In this document: positions 61,400 through 64,000 of the stretch, one piece after another | Numbering within the stretch: position 1 is the stretch's first letter | Layout of the letters: every line of letters begins with the position of its first letter | Source of the DNA: JAFIEN01 sp051859505 | Lineage (GTDB): Bacteria > Pseudomonadota > Alphaproteobacteria > Rhodobacterales > Rhodobacteraceae | Direction: 5' to 3' | Assembly (NCBI GenBank): GCA_051859505.1 | Contig: JBHYFN010000007.1 | Span: 52,449 to 116,448 of the forward strand | DNA length: 64,000 nucleotides | Position numbers and translations under genes: made by a program | The notes under the pieces: model-generated | The model's database searches: none | Told to the model about the DNA's origin: nothing | The model's input: the letters and a program-made list of their open reading frames with translations, nothing else

Positions 61400-61411
61400 C
61401 GACGAGGGACG

Positions 61412-61969
61412 ATGTCCTTTGGCAGGCTAGGCCTTCTCGGGGCCGTCGCGATCACCTTTCTGGCCGCCTGTTCGACAGGCGGCCTGAACCGTTCCGCGGG
61501 CGGGGTTTATGCGCCCGGCATCGCGCGGGGGCAGGATGTCGACGGGTTGATCGTGGGACACCGGCTGATGGCGGCCGGGGAATATGAGCTGGCCCTTGAT
61601 GCCTATACCCGCGCGACGCTGGATCAGGGCTATAACGTCGATACGCTGTCGGCGCTGGGATCGGCGAACCTGCGGCTGGGCCGCCTGGGTCAGGCCGAGG
61701 ATTTCCTGCGCCGCGCCGTGGAGGAGGACGAGACCTTTTCCCCCGCCTGGAACAATCTGGGCGTGGTCCTGATGGAACAGGGCAAGGTCGGCGAGGCCTC
61801 GGAAGTATTCCGTCGCGCCTATGCAACGGATAACGGCAATAGCGACGAGATCCGCGACAACCTGCGCTTGGCGCTCGCAAAACTCGAAGATCCGTTCTAT
61901 ACAGGCGTCAATACAGACCAGGATTTCCAACTGGTGCGGCGCGGCTTCGATGAGGTCGAGCCACTTTGA
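61412..61969 (+). CDS. tadD: TPR lipoprotein TadD-like 1
   Basis: 185 residues. Lipoprotein signal AITFLAACSTGG with Cys20. TPR-type helix pairs (about 55-165): LMAAGEYELALDAYTRATL, TLSALGSANLRLGRLGQAED, SPAWNNLGVVLMEQGKVGEA. TadD is an outer-membrane-linked TPR lipoprotein that helps secretin assembly (pilotin-like). 12 bp after tadC. Confidence 0.88.
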   Translation: MSFGRLGLLGAVAITFLAACSTGGLNRSAGGVYAPGIARGQDVDGLIVGHRLMAAGEYELALDAYTRATLDQGYNVDTLSALGSANLRLGRLGQAEDFLRRAVEEDETFSPAWNNLGVVLMEQGKVGEASEVFRRAYATDNGNSDEIRDNLRLALAKLEDPFYTGVNTDQDFQLVRRGFDEVEPL

Positions 61970-61999
61970 GGGCAAGAGCAGTAAAAGGACGCAGCAAAG

Positions 62000-62848
62000 A
62001 TGCGCCACCCTATTCTGATGTCGATGGCGGGTGTCGCCATCCTGAGCCTGTCGTCCTGTGGCAGCCTGTCGGGCGAAGCCGAAGTTGACCGCGCGCTCAG
62101 GGAACTGAACCTTCTGGAAGAGTCGAGCATCACCCAGATGATGCTTACCGTCGCCGAACCGAACGAGGCGATCGCCTTCTTCACGGCTGCCCTGCAGCAA
62201 TCCCCCGGCGATATCGACGCGCAGCGCGGCCTTGCCACCTCGCTGACGCGCGCGAACCGCAATACCGAAGCCATCGCCGCCTGGCGCAGCGTTCTGGCCC
62301 ATCCCCAGGCCGGCCCGGCCGACAGCGTGGAACTGGCCGATGCCCAGATCCGCAACAACATGTGGGACGATGCGGCGGCCACGCTGAACATGGTCCCCCC
62401 CACCTACGAGACGTTCAAGCGCTACCGGCTCGAGGCGATGGTGGCCGATGCGAACGAGCAGTGGGACAAGGCCGACGCCTTTTACGAGACGGCGGTCGGG
62501 CTGACGACCACCCCGGCCGGCGTGCTGAACAACTGGGGTTTCTCGAAGCTCACGCGCGGCGATTATCGCGGGGCCGAGCGGCTGTTCACCGATGCCCTGC
62601 GCCACGAGCCGGGCATGTTCACCGCCAAGAACAACCTCGTCCTCGCCCGCGGCGCCCAGCGCAATTACGACCTGCCGGTGATCCCGATGACCCAGGTCGA
62701 ACGGGCGCAGCTGCTCTATACGATGGCGCTGACGGCCATCAAGCAGAACGACATCAACATCGGCCGGGGCCTTCTGCAGAACGCGGTCGAGACCCATCCC
62801 CAGCATTTCGACGAAGCGGTGCGGGCCCTGCGCGCGCTTGACGCCTGA
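62000..62848 (+). CDS. TPR lipoprotein TadD-like 2
   Basis: 282 residues. Lipoprotein signal VAILSLSSCGSL with Cys20. TPR-like helices through the mature part: NEAIAFFTAALQQSPGDIDA, QRGLATSLTRANRNTEAIAA, VLNNWGFSKLTRGDYRGAER. A second, longer TadD-type protein following the first. Two such lipoproteins in tandem are common in this bacterial group. Their division of labour is unknown. Confidence 0.85.
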   Translation: MRHPILMSMAGVAILSLSSCGSLSGEAEVDRALRELNLLEESSITQMMLTVAEPNEAIAFFTAALQQSPGDIDAQRGLATSLTRANRNTEAIAAWRSVLAHPQAGPADSVELADAQIRNNMWDDAAATLNMVPPTYETFKRYRLEAMVADANEQWDKADAFYETAVGLTTTPAGVLNNWGFSKLTRGDYRGAERLFTDALRHEPGMFTAKNNLVLARGAQRNYDLPVIPMTQVERAQLLYTMALTAIKQNDINIGRGLLQNAVETHPQHFDEAVRALRALDA

Positions 62849-62858
62849 GGCGGGTTTC

Positions 62859-63359
62859 ATGGTCACGACTGCCTCTCAGGCGCTGATCTTCCTGATCGTC
62901 GCCCTGCCCGTCTCGATCTGGGTCGCCTGGTCCGATCTCAAGACGATGAAGATCCCCAATATCGCCGTTCTGGCGATGGTGGCGGGTTTCGCCGTCCTCG
63001 GCCTCATCGCCCTGCCATTCGAGGAATATCTCTGGCGCTGGTTGCATCTGATCGTCGTGCTGGTGATCGGCATGGCGCTGAATGCGGTGCGCCTGATGGG
63101 CGCGGGGGATGCGAAATTCGCCGCCGCCGCCGCCCCGTTCTTTCCGCTGGGCGATCTGGGCACGCTGTTCTACGTCTATGTCATCTGTTTCCTGCTGTCA
63201 TGGATCGGGCACCGGATCGCCGCGCGCACGAAGATCCGCGCACTGGCGCCGGACTGGGCCAGCTGGGATGCCGGCAAGCGCTTTCCGATGGGCCTTGCCC
63301 TTGGCTCGACGATCATCGCCTTCTTCGTTCTGGCCCTGATCCGGGGGCAGGCCGGCTAA
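62859..63359 (+). CDS. cpaA: Prepilin peptidase CpaA/TadV
   Basis: 166 residues from the ATG at 62859 with GAGG 9 nt upstream. An aspartate protease of the type IV prepilin peptidase family: first catalytic Asp in VAWSDLKTMKIPN (Asp26), second in RLMGAGDAKFAA (GxGD, Asp84). Five to six membrane helices and no N-terminal methyltransferase domain, as in Flp-specific peptidases. It should process the three GAVTVDW pilins of this locus. Confidence 0.94.
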   Translation: MVTTASQALIFLIVALPVSIWVAWSDLKTMKIPNIAVLAMVAGFAVLGLIALPFEEYLWRWLHLIVVLVIGMALNAVRLMGAGDAKFAAAAAPFFPLGDLGTLFYVYVICFLLSWIGHRIAARTKIRALAPDWASWDAGKRFPMGLALGSTIIAFFVLALIRGQAG

Positions 63360-63507
63360 CGGCCCCCCCCCTTTCCCCCCGAACTTCGGCGACATTGCCC
63401 CGGCCTTGTGCCGTTTCGTCCCCGTTTCCGCCACAAATGCCGGTCATCGTCATGCTCAGCCTCCGGTTCGACCCGGGGGAGGGGACCCAGTTGACAGGCA
63501 TATCCAG

Positions 63508-64000
63508 ATGAACATGCAGACCACCTCGGTGATGGCACCGCCGGCCCCGAAGACGCTTGCGGGCATGCAGCTTCCCCCCGTCATGATGCGGGACATCCTG
63601 CTCAAGACGATGTTCCGGATGAACGTGACCATCGTGTCCGAGATCGCCCGGGCCATCTGCCTGCCGATCCCTGTCACACAGGAGCTGGTCGACATGGCCC
63701 GCTCGCAGCGCCTGCTCGAGGCGATGGGGACGCTGAATGCCAATTCCGGCAACGAGATGGCCTATCAGCTGACCGATGCCGGCAAGGCCCGCGCGCTCGA
63801 TGCGCTGGCGCAGTCGGAATATTACGGCGCCATGCCGGTGCCGCTCGCGCTTTATACCGAACAGGTCAAGCGCCAGTCGATCCGCAACATCCAGATCACC
63901 CGCGACCAGCTGACCGCCGCGATGGGCCACCTGATCCTGCCGCCCGAGCTTCTGGGCCAGCTGGGCCCCGCCGTGGGGGCGGGTCGGTCGATCCTGATGT
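63508..64000 (+). CDS. N-terminal part of a probable tad-linked AAA-type ATPase (3' truncated by the window)
   Basis: 164 codons are visible and the frame is still open at the window end. Starts MNMQTTSVMAPPAPKTLAGM. A helical, winged-helix-like domain (MRDILLKTMFRMNVTIVSEIARAI, QELVDMARSQRLLEAMG) is followed by TDAGKARALDALAQSEYYG and ILPPELLGQLGPAVGAGRSILM, after which a Walker A would be expected. In related bacteria an AAA-family ATPase with such a front half often follows the tad genes; identity here is inferred because the motifs lie outside the window. Confidence 0.6.
   Translation, partial: MNMQTTSVMAPPAPKTLAGMQLPPVMMRDILLKTMFRMNVTIVSEIARAICLPIPVTQELVDMARSQRLLEAMGTLNANSGNEMAYQLTDAGKARALDALAQSEYYGAMPVPLALYTEQVKRQSIRNIQITRDQLTAAMGHLILPPELLGQLGPAVGAGRSILM

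Overview
The window comes from a GC-rich alphaproteobacterial chromosome, most likely Rhodobacteraceae/Paracoccaceae (Rhodobacter-Paracoccus-Roseobacter group). This rests on the gene families and their order (ccoI-ccoS; rsfS-rlmH-gpmI-envC-like-ctp-rppH; a dap neighbourhood; a tad locus with GAVTVDW pilins) and on a dispersed 3'-end repeat that I associate with this group. No rRNA, CRISPR array, phage or transposase gene is visible. The only clear compositional anomaly is an AT-richer 1.07-kb patch at about 26.2-27.3 kb.

Layout. 0-1 kb: end of a copper P-type ATPase and ccoS (cbb3 oxidase assembly). 1-5 kb: a large glycosyltransferase/TPR protein, tRNA-Pro(CGG) and a DMT exporter. 5-13.3 kb: leuB, a LysR/SDR divergent pair, an EEP-fold protein, a membrane protein, and leuC-leuD split by a large inverted repeat. 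13.6-19.3 kb: a housekeeping operon (rsfS, rlmH, gpmI, envC-like, ctp, rppH). 19.3-31.4 kb: lytic transglycosylase, RNase R, the dapE/dapD neighbourhood with a Zur-box-preceded CobW GTPase and the AT-rich two-gene insertion, a PLP dehydratase, an esterase and a LOG-type hydrolase.

31.6-41.6 kb is a divergent sugar-utilisation locus. A LacI regulator with a TIM-barrel 'isomerase' and a Gfo/Idh/MocA oxidoreductase runs one way. A complete CUT1 ABC importer with a second TIM-barrel/oxidoreductase pair runs the other. The likely logic is uptake of a glucoside followed by oxidation (probably at C3) and TIM-barrel-catalysed cleavage or isomerisation; this is inference. 41.7-45.1 kb holds an AhpD-like protein and an aminotransferase-BKACE-GNAT operon. 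45.3-51.7 kb has a lipoprotein, murJ, a rhomboid-fold protein lacking catalytic residues, trpS, a VOC protein, a universal stress protein and a lytic transglycosylase.

52-64 kb is a Flp/Tad pilus locus: three pilin-type genes (two almost identical), cpaB, cpaC, an OmpA-domain lipoprotein in the usual cpaD position, cpaE/tadZ with a Lys-less Walker A, cpaF, tadB, tadC, two TPR lipoproteins, the prepilin peptidase cpaA and the start of a further gene cut by the window end.

The most interesting non-coding signals are: (i) four copies of a structured 3'-end element whose second hairpin keeps its pairing while its sequence changes, all in sense orientation directly after a gene; (ii) a tandem 15-bp repeat at the dapE start that multiplies a Shine-Dalgarno/ATG unit; (iii) the 28-bp perfect inverted repeat between leuC and leuD.
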